DNA of 39,003 bases. Origin: Roseomonas sp. 18066 (GTDB lineage Bacteria; Pseudomonadota; Alphaproteobacteria; Acetobacterales; Acetobacteraceae). Both the position numbers and the translations under genes were made by a program. Positions 7,917 to 15,488 of the stretch are shown one piece after another (position 1 is the first letter of the stretch; every line of letters begins with the position of its first letter). Under the pieces are notes generated by a model. It saw only the letters and a program-made list of their open reading frames with translations, was not told the DNA's origin and ran no database searches. Where the stretch lies: positions 1 through 39,003 of the forward strand of contig NZ_CACSJM010000045.1 in NCBI RefSeq assembly GCF_902706185.1. The letters run 5' to 3'.

Positions 7917-8426
7917 CTATTCCCGCGCGGTCTCGACGCGGTCGGATGCCGCCTGGCGGTCGCGAAACGCCGGGCCGCCGAGCGGGAAGGCCGTGGTGTG
8001 CTTCATCCGTTCCATGGCGAAGCGGGAGGTGACGTTGCGCGGCGCCGTGGCCGCGATCAGCTTCTTGTAGAAGGTGTCGTAGGCGGCCATGTCGGCCACC
8101 GCCACGCGCAGCATGTAGTCGACCTCGCCGGCCATGCGGTAGGCCTCCATCACCTCCGGCATGGCAGCGACCGCCTCGGCGAAGCGCTGCATCCAGGACG
8201 GCGAATGGTCGCCCGCCTCGATGGCGACGAAGACGCTGAGGCCGAGCCCCACCGCCTCCGGCGAGACCAGGGCGACGCGGCGGGTGATCACCCCCTGCCC
8301 TTCCAGCTTCTGCACGCGCTTCCAGCAGGGGGTGGTGGACAGCCCCACCTTGTCGGCCAGCTGCGCCACGGACAGCGTGGCATCCGCCTGCAGCAGGCTC
8401 AGAATCTTGCGGTCGATCTCATCCAT
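7917..8426 (-). CDS. Lrp/AsnC family transcriptional regulator
   Basis: This is a DNA-binding regulator of the feast/famine family, 169 residues. The N-terminal AsnC-type helix-turn-helix reads MDEIDRKILSLLQADATLSV, continuing with QLADKVGLSTTPCWKRVQKLE. The C-terminal RAM ligand-binding and oligomerisation domain follows (MPEVMEAYRMAGEVDYMLRV, then YDTFYKKLI). The start at 8426 is chosen because family members begin with this sequence; a longer frame to 8483 runs into the helicase gene. No strong ribosome site is visible. It lies upstream of the sulfur operon on the same strand and might regulate it or act elsewhere; no target can be read. An amino acid is the usual effector in this family. 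Confidence 0.92.
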   Translation of the reverse strand: MDEIDRKILSLLQADATLSVAQLADKVGLSTTPCWKRVQKLEGQGVITRRVALVSPEAVGLGLSVFVAIEAGDHSPSWMQRFAEAVAAMPEVMEAYRMAGEVDYMLRVAVADMAAYDTFYKKLIAATAPRNVTSRFAMERMKHTTAFPLGGPAFRDRQAASDRVETARE

Positions 8427-8472
8427 GCGCGCCAGCCTAGCATCGCGCCGGCGCGCTGGCGCAAGGGGAGGG

Positions 8473-10380
8473 TCAGGCGACATCCCGGAACAGCTGTGGC
8501 GGGATCTCGGCGATGAAGCGGGAGGGCTTGGCCGCCCAGTCGCGCCGGTGCCGCACCCAGCTGAGCCACAGCGTCTTCCGCGCCCGGGTCAGGCCGACAT
8601 AGAAAAGCCGCCGCTCCTCGTCGAGGCTGCCCTGCGCCTCGGCGCGGAAATGCGGGAAGACGCCGTCCTCCAGACCGGGGAGCAGCACATGGTCGAATTC
8701 CAGCCCCTTGGCCCGGTGCAGCGTCATCAGCGCCACGGCATCCGGCGCCTCGGCCTCGCCTGCCGCATTGCCCAGCGCCAGGGCATCGGCATAGGCGGCC
8801 AGGCTGCCGCTGCGCGCGGCGGCGGCGAAGGCGGCCTCCCAGGCGGCGATGACCGGCGCCGGGGCCTGGCGCAGCCCGGCGGCCAGGCCGCTGCCGCTGG
8901 CCGCCAGCTGCAGCGCGTCGGCGGGTGACGGGCGCTGCGCCGCGAGGGCCGCGGCGATCGCCTTCGCCGTCTCGGCGACCGCCAGGAACGGGGCGCGGTC
9001 GTCGTCGGTGGCCTTCAGGGTCGGGATGGCGGCGGCCAGTGCCAGCCCGGCCTCGCCCGCATGGTCGCGCAGCCGGGCGAACAACCGCCCCGACAGGCCC
9101 CGCGCCGGCATGGCGCAGGCGCGGCGGAAGGCATCGTCGGCGGCGGGGTCCCAGGCGCCCTGGCGGAAGCTCAGCGCCAGCCGCAGCCAGGCCTGGGCGG
9201 CGAGGATTTCCTTCGGCGGCTCCGGCTCGCGCTCGGCGACCATGGCGGTCGGGATGCCGGCCTCGCGCAGCGCCAGCTGGATCGGCTCGGCCAGGAAGGT
9301 CGCGCGCAGCAGCACGGCGGCGTCGCGCCAGGCGAGCTCGGGGCTTTTCTGCCGCAGGGACAGCAGGCGCTTGGCGACCGCCTTGCCCTCCTCGCCCGGG
9401 GTTTCCAGGATGGTCAGGCTGAGCGGCGGGCCCAGCGCCGACTTGGCATCCGCCGGGCGCAGCACCTTGCGCAGCGCCTCGGGGTCGCAGGCGGCCACCG
9501 CATTGGCGGCCAGCAGGATGCGGCGGGTGGAGCGGTAGTTGGTCTCCAGCCGCAGCGCCGCGGGGGCGGTGGGATAGTGCTCGGCGAAGCGGCGCAGCTC
9601 GGCGACGGCGGCGCCGCGCCAGCCATAGATCGCCTGGGCATCGTCGCCGACGGCGAAGACCCGCGCCCCCTGCCCCGCCAGCAGCTTGACCAGCCGGTGC
9701 TGCGCCAGGTTGGTGTCCTGGAACTCGTCGACCAGAATTTCCGACCAGCGCGCCTGCCAGCGGGCGGCGAGATCCGGGTCGTCGCGCATGGCGCGGACGG
9801 GGAGCGCGATCAGGTCGTCGAAATCCAGCGCGGCGCGCTCGGCCAGCGCCGCCGTGTAGTCGGGCAGCAGGGCCGCCGCCTGGTCGAGCAGCGCCCCCTC
9901 GAAGCGCGCGAAGGCTTTTCCACGCGGCGTCTTCGCCAGCCGGCCTTTCAGCAGGGACAGGACCTCCTGCAGCGCGGCGCCGGTCTGGGCGTCGCGGATG
10001 CCGCCGGCCTGCATCAGCAGCCGCCGCGCCTCGGCCTGGGGGATGATGGAGAAGCCGCGCGGCAGGCCGGGCACATCGGCGCCATCCTCGACCAGCAGGC
10101 GGGCCATGGCGGCGTGGAAGGTACCGACCCAGCGCGGCAGCTGCTCGGGCGGCAGGCGCTGCGCCAGGCGGGCGCGCATCTCGGCCGCCGCCTTGGTGGT
10201 GAAGGTGATGCAGAGCAGGCGCGAGGGGTCCTCGCCGCGGCGCAGGATCAGGTCGACGACGCGGCGGGCCAGCGTCTCGGTCTTGCCGGAGCCGGCGCCA
10301 GCGATGACCAGCTGCGGCGCCGGCGCCAGCACCGCGGCGCGCTGCGCCGGGTTCAGCCCGGCGAGATGCTGCTCCGTCAT
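8473..10380 (-). CDS. UvrD/Rep-family ATP-dependent DNA helicase
   Basis: This is a superfamily-1 3'-5' helicase of 635 residues, somewhat shorter than typical UvrD/PcrA (about 720). The Q-motif LNPAQRAAV is at residues 9-17, Walker A AGAGSGKTE at 27-35, and Walker B LVDEFQDTN at about 216-224. Motif III is GDDAQAIYGWRGA, motif IV LETNYRST, motif V VALMTLHRAKGLEFD and motif VI EERRLFYVGLTRAR. The ATG at 10380 overlaps the stop of the SprT-like gene by four bases; a longer frame to 10596 only overlaps that gene. It is the third gene of an overlapping trio with DUF2786 and SprT-like products. A role in replicon replication or repair is plausible because of its place beside parAB, but that is inference. 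Confidence 0.93.
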   Translation of the reverse strand: MTEQHLAGLNPAQRAAVLAPAPQLVIAGAGSGKTETLARRVVDLILRRGEDPSRLLCITFTTKAAAEMRARLAQRLPPEQLPRWVGTFHAAMARLLVEDGADVPGLPRGFSIIPQAEARRLLMQAGGIRDAQTGAALQEVLSLLKGRLAKTPRGKAFARFEGALLDQAAALLPDYTAALAERAALDFDDLIALPVRAMRDDPDLAARWQARWSEILVDEFQDTNLAQHRLVKLLAGQGARVFAVGDDAQAIYGWRGAAVAELRRFAEHYPTAPAALRLETNYRSTRRILLAANAVAACDPEALRKVLRPADAKSALGPPLSLTILETPGEEGKAVAKRLLSLRQKSPELAWRDAAVLLRATFLAEPIQLALREAGIPTAMVAEREPEPPKEILAAQAWLRLALSFRQGAWDPAADDAFRRACAMPARGLSGRLFARLRDHAGEAGLALAAAIPTLKATDDDRAPFLAVAETAKAIAAALAAQRPSPADALQLAASGSGLAAGLRQAPAPVIAAWEAAFAAAARSGSLAAYADALALGNAAGEAEAPDAVALMTLHRAKGLEFDHVLLPGLEDGVFPHFRAEAQGSLDEERRLFYVGLTRARKTLWLSWVRHRRDWAAKPSRFIAEIPPQLFRDVA

Positions 10381-10844
10381 GCCGGGCGGTCGAGGAAGCT
10401 GGGCCGCGCCTCGGGGTTCACCGCGATGCCGGCGGCGCGCAGCGAGGCCAGCAGCGTGTCGCGGTCGAGCCGCAGGTAGCGGGTGAGCAGCTGCAGGTAG
10501 AGACCCATGAAATCCGCGCCATGCCCGTCGGAGAAACCCTCGGCCGTGCTGGTCAGGCAATGCGCCAGCTCGTGCAGCAGCACCCAGGGTGGGCATTCCA
10601 GCGGCAGGCGCAGCCGCAGCCGGTCGGCATCGGCCATGCGGCGACGGGCCTGGGGCGGCAGCGGCTCGACCTTGGGCGGGAAGCGCAGGCCGAGCTCGGC
10701 CCAGAGCGCGTCGACCATCGGCTGGGCGGCGGCGAAGGCGACCAGGCCGCCGCCATGCGGGGCGATCACCCGGTCCTCCCAGGCATAGACGCGCTGGCGC
10801 TGGGCGTCGCGGCGCTTTTCCGAGGCGTGGTCCGCTGTGGTCAC
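10377..10844 (-). CDS. SprT-like zinc metallopeptidase-fold protein
   Basis: The 155-residue product has the zincin signature HELAH at residues 91-95, preceded by PPWVLL-type hydrophobic sequence and followed by HGADFMGLYLQLLTRYL. This arrangement is typical of SprT-like domains, whose eukaryotic relative Spartan digests DNA-protein crosslinks. The start is a GTG at 10844 whose GTGA overlaps the TGA of the upstream DUF2786 gene. The reading frame open further upstream merely overlaps that gene. Its own stop overlaps the helicase start by four bases. The coupling to a helicase suggests a DNA-associated function, but no substrate can be read from sequence. Activity is likely, since HExxH is intact. 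Confidence 0.82.
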   Translation of the reverse strand: MTTADHASEKRRDAQRQRVYAWEDRVIAPHGGGLVAFAAAQPMVDALWAELGLRFPPKVEPLPPQARRRMADADRLRLRLPLECPPWVLLHELAHCLTSTAEGFSDGHGADFMGLYLQLLTRYLRLDRDTLLASLRAAGIAVNPEARPSFLDRPA

Positions 10845-11563
10845 TCCAGCGCCCCCTGCCCTGCCCCGCGCACCGGGCGGTTCAGGCTGATGCGGTCGCC
10901 GGCGGCATAGCCCTGGCGGTAGGCGCCATTGGCGCGCAGCCCGCTGCGGCGGGCGCTGACCAGGCGGACGGAGGTTTCCTTGAAGGTATCCTCCACAACC
11001 CGGTGCTTCACCACAATCAGGGCGCTGCCGGTGCTGCGCTGGGCGGCGACCTCGGCCTCGCGCGCGGCATGCAGGGTTTCCAGCCGCTCGGCGATGCGGC
11101 TGGCCATGCCCTGCTGGTAACTGGTCGAGGCAAGGCGCAGGGCCACCGCCTTCAGCTCCGGCCGGCTGCCGCGGAAGCGAGCCAGCTCGGTCTGCATGCC
11201 GCGCTCGATGACGGCGTAGAGATAGCTTGCCATGGCGGTGTCTTCCTCGAAGCCGAAGAAGATATAGCGCGGGCGGTCCTCTTCCCGGGTCAGCCAGACC
11301 TTGCAGTCGCAAAAGCGGGCAATGGCGGGGACGCAGCCGTCGATCGGGCGGCGCTGCCGGCCGGGCAGCGGGATCTCGACCTGGACGCAGCGGGCGGCGC
11401 GGATGTCGATCTCGTCCATGCTGAGGGCGTAGCGCTCGAGCAGGCGGCCGGCCATCTCGGCGGCGGCGAGCGCCTCGGCCTCGGTGCAGCCGTTGGAGAC
11501 GGTCTTCTCCGTCAGCGCCTTGATGCGCGCCTTGACCCGCGCCAGCTCATTCGCCTGCTGCAT
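10841..11563 (-). CDS. DUF2786 domain protein (with DUF7168-like C-terminal part)
   Basis: This 240-residue protein has no known function. The N-terminal 45 residues carry the DUF2786 pattern ARVKARIKALTEKTVSNGCT, then EAEALAAAEMAGRLLERYAL. The remaining part resembles the domain that usually follows DUF2786 in plasmid and phage proteins (VPAIARFCDCKVWL, then YIFFGFEEDTAMASYLYAVI). The ATG at 11563 begins directly at the domain and has GAGAA nine bases upstream. An apparent longer frame to 11914 runs through the palindrome array and is spurious. Its stop overlaps the SprT-like start (GTGA), so it heads a three-gene operon read away from parA. Confidence 0.82.
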   Translation of the reverse strand: MQQANELARVKARIKALTEKTVSNGCTEAEALAAAEMAGRLLERYALSMDEIDIRAARCVQVEIPLPGRQRRPIDGCVPAIARFCDCKVWLTREEDRPRYIFFGFEEDTAMASYLYAVIERGMQTELARFRGSRPELKAVALRLASTSYQQGMASRIAERLETLHAAREAEVAAQRSTGSALIVVKHRVVEDTFKETSVRLVSARRSGLRANGAYRQGYAAGDRISLNRPVRGAGQGALE

Positions 11564-11961
11564 GCTGTTCTCAACCCGCCCGTCATCGATGGACCCGGCA
11601 CGGCTATAGCACGGCGGGGGTCCGGGTGCAGGCGCGGCAGGCGTTCCGAAGGCGCATGGCGCGGGGGCGTTGGATGCATCCATGGCGGTTTTTCCGGAGT
11701 TGGTGGCGGCGGCCGGCGGGGCGTTATTTTCCGGAGGGTTGGATGCATCCATCGTCGCGCGGGCGGCCCGGCGACCAGGAAACCTGCCCATCCGCATCGG
11801 CCGTGGATGCATCCACGTTAGACGGAGCCGGTGGTGGCCGCCGGGAATGCCGCTTCCGGACAGCGCCGCGATGGATGCATCCATCCTCATCCTCCCTGAC
11901 AAAAACCTCGCCAAGTCCCGGCTTTGAGTCTAGGAAGGCCGCGGGGGACTTCGGGGGTACC
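11564..11961. other. Divergent intergenic region between DUF2786 gene and parA
   Basis: These 398 bases hold four copies of a 12-bp palindrome (annotated separately) and must contain promoters for both divergent operons. A CTGACA hexamer is present at about 11896-11901 on the parA side, without a clear -10 partner. No gene is supported: the frames open here carry no recognisable domain and simply translate the repeats. Confidence 0.6.
11671..11883. repeat. Four copies of palindrome TGGATGCATCCA, candidate parS centromere
   Basis: Perfect 12-bp palindromes TGGATGCATCCA occur at 11671-11682, 11740-11751, 11804-11815 and 11872-11883. Start-to-start distances are 69, 64 and 68 bases. The third extends to a 16-bp palindrome (CGTGGATGCATCCACG) and so does the fourth (GATGGATGCATCCATC). 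The 16-bp size, central GC and position just upstream of parA resemble parS sites of alphaproteobacterial replicons (GTT-N4-GC-N4-AAC), although the outer bases differ. I saw no further copy in the window. Binding by the ParB encoded at 13113 is the simplest reading; an operator for autoregulation by ParA or ParB is the alternative. Confidence 0.75.
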
Positions 11962-13116
11962 ATGGATCAGCTCGACACCTTCCGCCGCATCGCCGAGGTG
12001 CTGCGCTCGGCCCAGCGCACCGCCATCGAGGTCGAGAACGCGCCGGACAAGCGCAAGCGCCTGCGCAGCTTCTCGGTGCAGGAGGCCGCGGCGCTGATCG
12101 GGGTGACGCCCACCCAGCTGCGCCGCACCGCCGGGCTGGCGCCGCGGGGCGGCGGCATCACGCCGCGGGCTCGCGTGGAATTCGCCGAAATCCTTGAGGC
12201 ACGGCAGGCGCTGGGCAAGCTGCCGCGACGCGACGCCGCGCGCGGCGAGGGCCTGGCCACCGTCGTCTTCACCAATTTCAAGGGCGGCTCGGCCAAGACC
12301 ACCAGCAGCGTGCATTTCGCCCAGTACCTGGCGCTGGCAGGGTTCCGGGTGCTGCTGGTCGACCTCGACAGCCAGGCGAGCGCCACGGCGCAATTCGGCC
12401 TGGACCCGGCGCATGAGATCAGCGCCGAGAAATGCTTCCTGGCCTGGCTGAAGCGGGAAGGGGAGGGGGCAGCGCTCGCCCAACGCCTGTGTCAGCCCAC
12501 CTATTGGCCGGGCATCGACCTGCTGCCCGCCGGCGCCGCGCTCGCCGAGGCGGAGGAATTGCTGGCGGCGCGGGCGGCGAGCGGCGCGGTCGAGGACCCG
12601 CTGTATTTCGACGAGCTGGCGGCGCTGCTGGCCGCGACCGGCGACCGCTACGACATCGTCGTCGTCGACACCCGGCCGGACGTCAACATGCTGATGACGG
12701 CGGCCCTCCATGCGGCGACCGGCATCGTGGTGCCGACGCGGGCGACGATGACCGACCTGGCCTCGACCGGCGAGTTCTTCGCGCATCTGGCGGGCTATGC
12801 TGGCGACTTCCGCGCCGCCTTCGGCCAGGGGCTGGACTTCGCCTTCAGCCGCATCCTGGTCACCGCCTTCGACCCCACCGACCGCAGCCAGGAGGCGCTG
12901 CTCGGCCTGCTGCGCGAGCGCTTCGGCGAGGCGGTGCTGGGCGATCCCTTCCTGCATTCGCGCATCATGGGCACGGCGGGCTTCGGCAAGGAGACGCTGT
13001 ACGAATACGAGCCCTCGACCGACCGCGCCGCCTACAACCGGGTCATCGCCAGCGCCAATGCGGTGAACCGCGCCATCCTGGGCCAGGTGCTGCAGCATTG
13101 GGGGCGCGCCGCATGA
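11962..13116 (+). CDS. parA: ParA-family partition ATPase (plasmid RepA/ParA type)
   Basis: This is the ATPase that moves replicon copies apart on the nucleoid, 384 residues. An N-terminal winged-helix/MerR-like DNA-binding part (about residues 35-90, SFSVQEAAALIGVTPTQLRR) precedes the deviant Walker A motif KGGSAKTT at 107-114. The switch sequence VLLVDLDSQASAT and Walker B-like IVVVDTRPDVN follow. The long N-terminus is typical of type Ia ParA proteins that also repress their own operon. The ATG at 11962 lies five bases after GGGGG. Its stop overlaps the parB start by four bases. Four palindromes lie directly upstream as candidate centromere or operator. Confidence 0.93.
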   Translation: MDQLDTFRRIAEVLRSAQRTAIEVENAPDKRKRLRSFSVQEAAALIGVTPTQLRRTAGLAPRGGGITPRARVEFAEILEARQALGKLPRRDAARGEGLATVVFTNFKGGSAKTTSSVHFAQYLALAGFRVLLVDLDSQASATAQFGLDPAHEISAEKCFLAWLKREGEGAALAQRLCQPTYWPGIDLLPAGAALAEAEELLAARAASGAVEDPLYFDELAALLAATGDRYDIVVVDTRPDVNMLMTAALHAATGIVVPTRATMTDLASTGEFFAHLAGYAGDFRAAFGQGLDFAFSRILVTAFDPTDRSQEALLGLLRERFGEAVLGDPFLHSRIMGTAGFGKETLYEYEPSTDRAAYNRVIASANAVNRAILGQVLQHWGRAA

Positions 13117-14180
13117 AGAACCGCTTCGGCGCCCTGTCCCAGGCGATGCGCGACAGTACCGCCGAGGTCGCGCCCGCCGCCGCCGCGCCCGCCGCGCAGC
13201 ACCGGCCGGCGACCGCGCTGAACGCCGCCGCCGAAGGGTTGCGCGAACGCATCGCCCGGCTGGAGGCGGAGCTCGCCGCTGGCGGGTCGCGCGAGGCCGA
13301 GCTGCGGCAGGCGCTGGCCGCCACCCGCGCCGTCGCCGCCAGGGCAGGGGAGGGGGCCGAGGAATTCCTGTTCATCGACCCGGGGCTGGTCACCGACCTG
13401 CTGCCGCGCGACCGGCTGCCCGGCGCCTTCGACGGCGCCGAGTTCGAGGAGCTGCTGGAAGACATCCGCGCCAATGGCCAGAACGACGCCATCACGCTGC
13501 GGCGGCAGGGGGAGGGGTTCGAGATCGCGGCCGGGCGACGGCGGCTGGAGGCCTGCCGGCGTCTCGGCATCCAGGCGCTGGCACGGGTGCGGACGCTGGA
13601 CGATGCGGCGATGCTGCGGGTGCAGTTCTCGGAGAATGAGCGGCGCGAGGATATTTCTGCGCTGGAGCGGGCCCGCTGGTTCGCCGAGGTGCGGGGTCGC
13701 TTGCCGGGGACGGCGCGGGAGATCGCGGCGCAATTCGGCCTCGATCCGTCGACCTTGAGCCTCTATCTGCGCCTGGCGCGTTTCCCTGCCGAGATCACCG
13801 AGAAGCTGCGCGAGCCGCGGCGGCTGGCGATGCTGCGCGCCCGCCGGGTGATGGAGGCGGTGGAGGCCGATGCGACCGCGCTGCCCCGCATCCTGTCAGC
13901 ATTGGACGCGCAGGCCCGAACCGCTGGCAGCGCCCTTGACGCGGAAGAGCAGATTTCCCTGCTGATGCGCGTGTCCGAGGGTCGCGAGGCGCGCCCTGGC
14001 AGCAACCGCCCAGCGCTGCCGGAGCGCCGGCACATCGTGCACGAGGGTCATCGGATCGGCACGCTGACGCGCAATGGCGGCCAGTGGGTGTTCCGCTTCG
14101 CGACGTCGCTGACGGACGAGACGGTCCAGGACCTGGCCGACCGCCTGCCCAGCTTGCTGCCGATAGGAAAAAAAAGATGA
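13113..14180 (+). CDS. parB: ParB-family centromere-binding protein
   Basis: This is the DNA-binding partner of ParA, 355 residues. A basic, low-complexity N-terminus (KNRFGALSQAMRDS) leads into a short coiled segment (about 40-75). The ParB/Spo0J nuclease-like CTPase domain follows: IDPGLVTDLLPRDRLPGAF, GQNDAITLRRQGEGFEIAAG, RRRLEACRRLGI, and the box ENERREDISALERARWF at about 174-190. A helix-turn-helix follows (TAREIAAQFGLDPSTLSLYL, about 199-218). The C-terminal part ends in LADRLPSLLPIGKKR. The start overlaps the parA stop (ATGA). It is likely to bind the palindromes at 11671-11883. A stem-loop ends the operon just downstream. Confidence 0.93.
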   Translation: MKNRFGALSQAMRDSTAEVAPAAAAPAAQHRPATALNAAAEGLRERIARLEAELAAGGSREAELRQALAATRAVAARAGEGAEEFLFIDPGLVTDLLPRDRLPGAFDGAEFEELLEDIRANGQNDAITLRRQGEGFEIAAGRRRLEACRRLGIQALARVRTLDDAAMLRVQFSENERREDISALERARWFAEVRGRLPGTAREIAAQFGLDPSTLSLYLRLARFPAEITEKLREPRRLAMLRARRVMEAVEADATALPRILSALDAQARTAGSALDAEEQISLLMRVSEGREARPGSNRPALPERRHIVHEGHRIGTLTRNGGQWVFRFATSLTDETVQDLADRLPSLLPIGKKR

Positions 14181-14189
14181 GGGAGGTCT

Positions 14190-14213
14190 GGAGGGAGAAT
14201 TCTTTCTCCCTCC
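14190..14213. terminator. Stem-loop between convergent parB and rep
   Basis: GGAGGGAGAA pairs perfectly with TTCTCCCTCC around a TTCT loop, nine bases after the parB stop. On the minus strand a T-rich run (reverse of the A8 near 14168-14175) follows about 15 bases beyond the stem. The element may therefore end both parB and rep transcripts, although neither side has a T-run directly adjacent to the stem. Confidence 0.6.
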
Positions 14214-14234
14214 GGCCTTGCTTGCTTCCTTCCT

Positions 14235-14272
14235 GCGAACCCTGCCAGCCGCTCCAGGCTTGCAAGGTTCTC
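14235..14272. repeat. Pair of inverted iteron-like 16-mers at the 3' end of rep
   Basis: Two degenerate copies of the origin iteron occur away from the main array. One, in minus orientation, is GCGAACCCTGCCAGCC at 14235-14250. The other, in plus orientation, is GGCTTGCAAGGTTCTC at 14257-14272. Against GGCTGGCAAGGTTCRC the first differs at one position and the second at two. They face each other across six bases between parB and rep, and the second overlaps the rep stop codon. Confidence 0.6.
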
Positions 14273-15335
14273 AGTTTGAAACGGGTGGCGGCGACGGCTC
14301 GAGCAGCAGCCCGCGGTCGGTGACCCGCACCTTGGCGTTCTTATAGGCCGAGAGCGCCAGGTGCAGCGGCCCTTCGAACTGGGTCTTGAAGTTCTTCAGC
14401 GCGCCGACCTTGGAGCCGAACTGCCGCCAGAGCCGATCCCAGCCGATCGGCGTCTCCTTCGGCAGGGAATGCAGCCGGTAGGCGAGCCAGAGGTAGATAT
14501 CGATGGCCAGGGGCGAGGTAGTGAGATCCCTGACAGCCGCGCGGTCGACCAGCACGGGATGCCGGCGGAGCTCGTCGAAGAAGGTCTGCGACAGCACGAC
14601 ATGCTCGACGAGGCGGGCGGTGCGCTTGGAGCGGGGGTCGGGCTCGCCGATATAGCTATAGGCGTCGACCAGGCGCTGGTTGACGATGACGCCCTTCTTG
14701 TCGTTGCCGAAGCTGAAGTCGACGGCGCAGGTGGCCAGGCGCTCCAGCTGCTCGGCGACCTTGCCGTTGCTGGGGCCGCCGCGGCTGATGCCGAGCCGCG
14801 CCAGCACCGCGCTGGCCGAGCGGCCCATATGGATCTCGCGCGAGCCGCGTTCCAGCGCCTCGGTCTGCCAGTCGATCATCAGCAGGCGGGCGTAGCTGCC
14901 GAAGGGGACGCCGATGAATTCCTGGCTGTTGTCGTCGCGCAGCCGCACGCCGGGGCGGACCAGCAGCCGGGCATAATCGGTGTCGATCAGCCAGTTCTGG
15001 TCCTTCGGCTGGTCGCGATGCGGCAGGCCGGCCAGGCACCAGGCGGAATAGCTGTAGCCGACCTCGCTGCCGCCCTCGAATTCGCGCACGATGGCGGAGG
15101 AGGCGGTGTCGGCGATCTGGCGGCCCATGCGGCCGGCCAGAGCCTTGCTCAGGCTGGGCGGGCGGCTTTCCAGCACGGCGAGCTGGGCAGCCTTGACGGC
15201 GCCCTTGACCCCCTTGGCCTCGACGATGCCATGCACATTGGCGGCGGCGCCGAAGAGGTCACCCTGCTGGGTCCCCCCCTGCTGCTGCAGACCGGGGCCG
15301 ATCGACGTCTTCAGATTCGCTGGCAGCTCAACCAT
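14271..15335 (-). CDS. Replication initiator protein, RepA_C (plasmid RepA) family
   Basis: This is the likely origin-binding initiator, 354 residues from the ATG at 15335. A TTG nine bases earlier (15344), closer to a GGGG ribosome-like site, is an alternative start. It shows the conserved pattern of the RepA_C family: YSAWCLAGLPHRDQP, then LLVRPGVRL, IGVPFGSYARLLMIDWQTEA, REIHMGRSASAVLARLGI and RGGPSNGKVAEQLERLATCA. This family drives iteron plasmids in alphaproteobacteria and is distinct from RepC of repABC replicons. It is divergent from the toxin-antitoxin genes and convergent with parB. Two inverted iterons lie 39-86 bases upstream of the start, which suggests autorepression. The gene sits next to the iteron array it should bind. 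Confidence 0.9.
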   Translation of the reverse strand: MVELPANLKTSIGPGLQQQGGTQQGDLFGAAANVHGIVEAKGVKGAVKAAQLAVLESRPPSLSKALAGRMGRQIADTASSAIVREFEGGSEVGYSYSAWCLAGLPHRDQPKDQNWLIDTDYARLLVRPGVRLRDDNSQEFIGVPFGSYARLLMIDWQTEALERGSREIHMGRSASAVLARLGISRGGPSNGKVAEQLERLATCAVDFSFGNDKKGVIVNQRLVDAYSYIGEPDPRSKRTARLVEHVVLSQTFFDELRRHPVLVDRAAVRDLTTSPLAIDIYLWLAYRLHSLPKETPIGWDRLWRQFGSKVGALKNFKTQFEGPLHLALSAYKNAKVRVTDRGLLLEPSPPPVSN

Positions 15336-15425
15336 GAGCCGCAAACTGCCCCGGCCCCCCGGCGAGAGTCGATGCGAACCTTGCCAACCGGCTTTCTCCT
15401 GGCCTGTGAACCTTGCCAGCCCAGG

Positions 15426-15464
15426 GCAATGGTTTGGGTAGTAGAGATATTGTTATTGAAGAAG
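15426..15464. other. AT-rich stretch, probable DNA-unwinding element
   Basis: The segment with GGTTTGGGTAGTAG and GATATTGTTATTGAAG is clearly AT-richer than everything around it. It lies between the inverted pair of iterons and the forward array, next to the DnaA-box-like site. This is where initial melting would be expected. It also lies upstream of rep and may double as the rep promoter region. Confidence 0.55.
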
Positions 15465-15479
15465 GGCTGGCAGGGTTCG

Positions 15480-15488
15480 CGTGGATAA
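15480..15488 (-). promoter_or_regulatory. DnaA-box-like nonamer in oriV
   Basis: CGTGGATAA on the plus strand (TTATCCACG on the minus strand) matches the DnaA box TTATCCACA at eight of nine positions. It shares its first base with the last base of the iteron at 15465-15480, so Rep and DnaA sites abut. No second good box was seen nearby. Confidence 0.6.

Noticed and set aside
9061..10479. Long plus-strand open frame antisense to the helicase
   Set aside because: Low-complexity Gln/Arg/Gly-rich translation with no domain; it mirrors a well-supported UvrD-family gene in GC-rich DNA.
11962..15335. A repABC operon
   Set aside because: ParA and ParB are followed by a convergent RepA_C-family initiator with iterons, not by a co-directional RepC gene.
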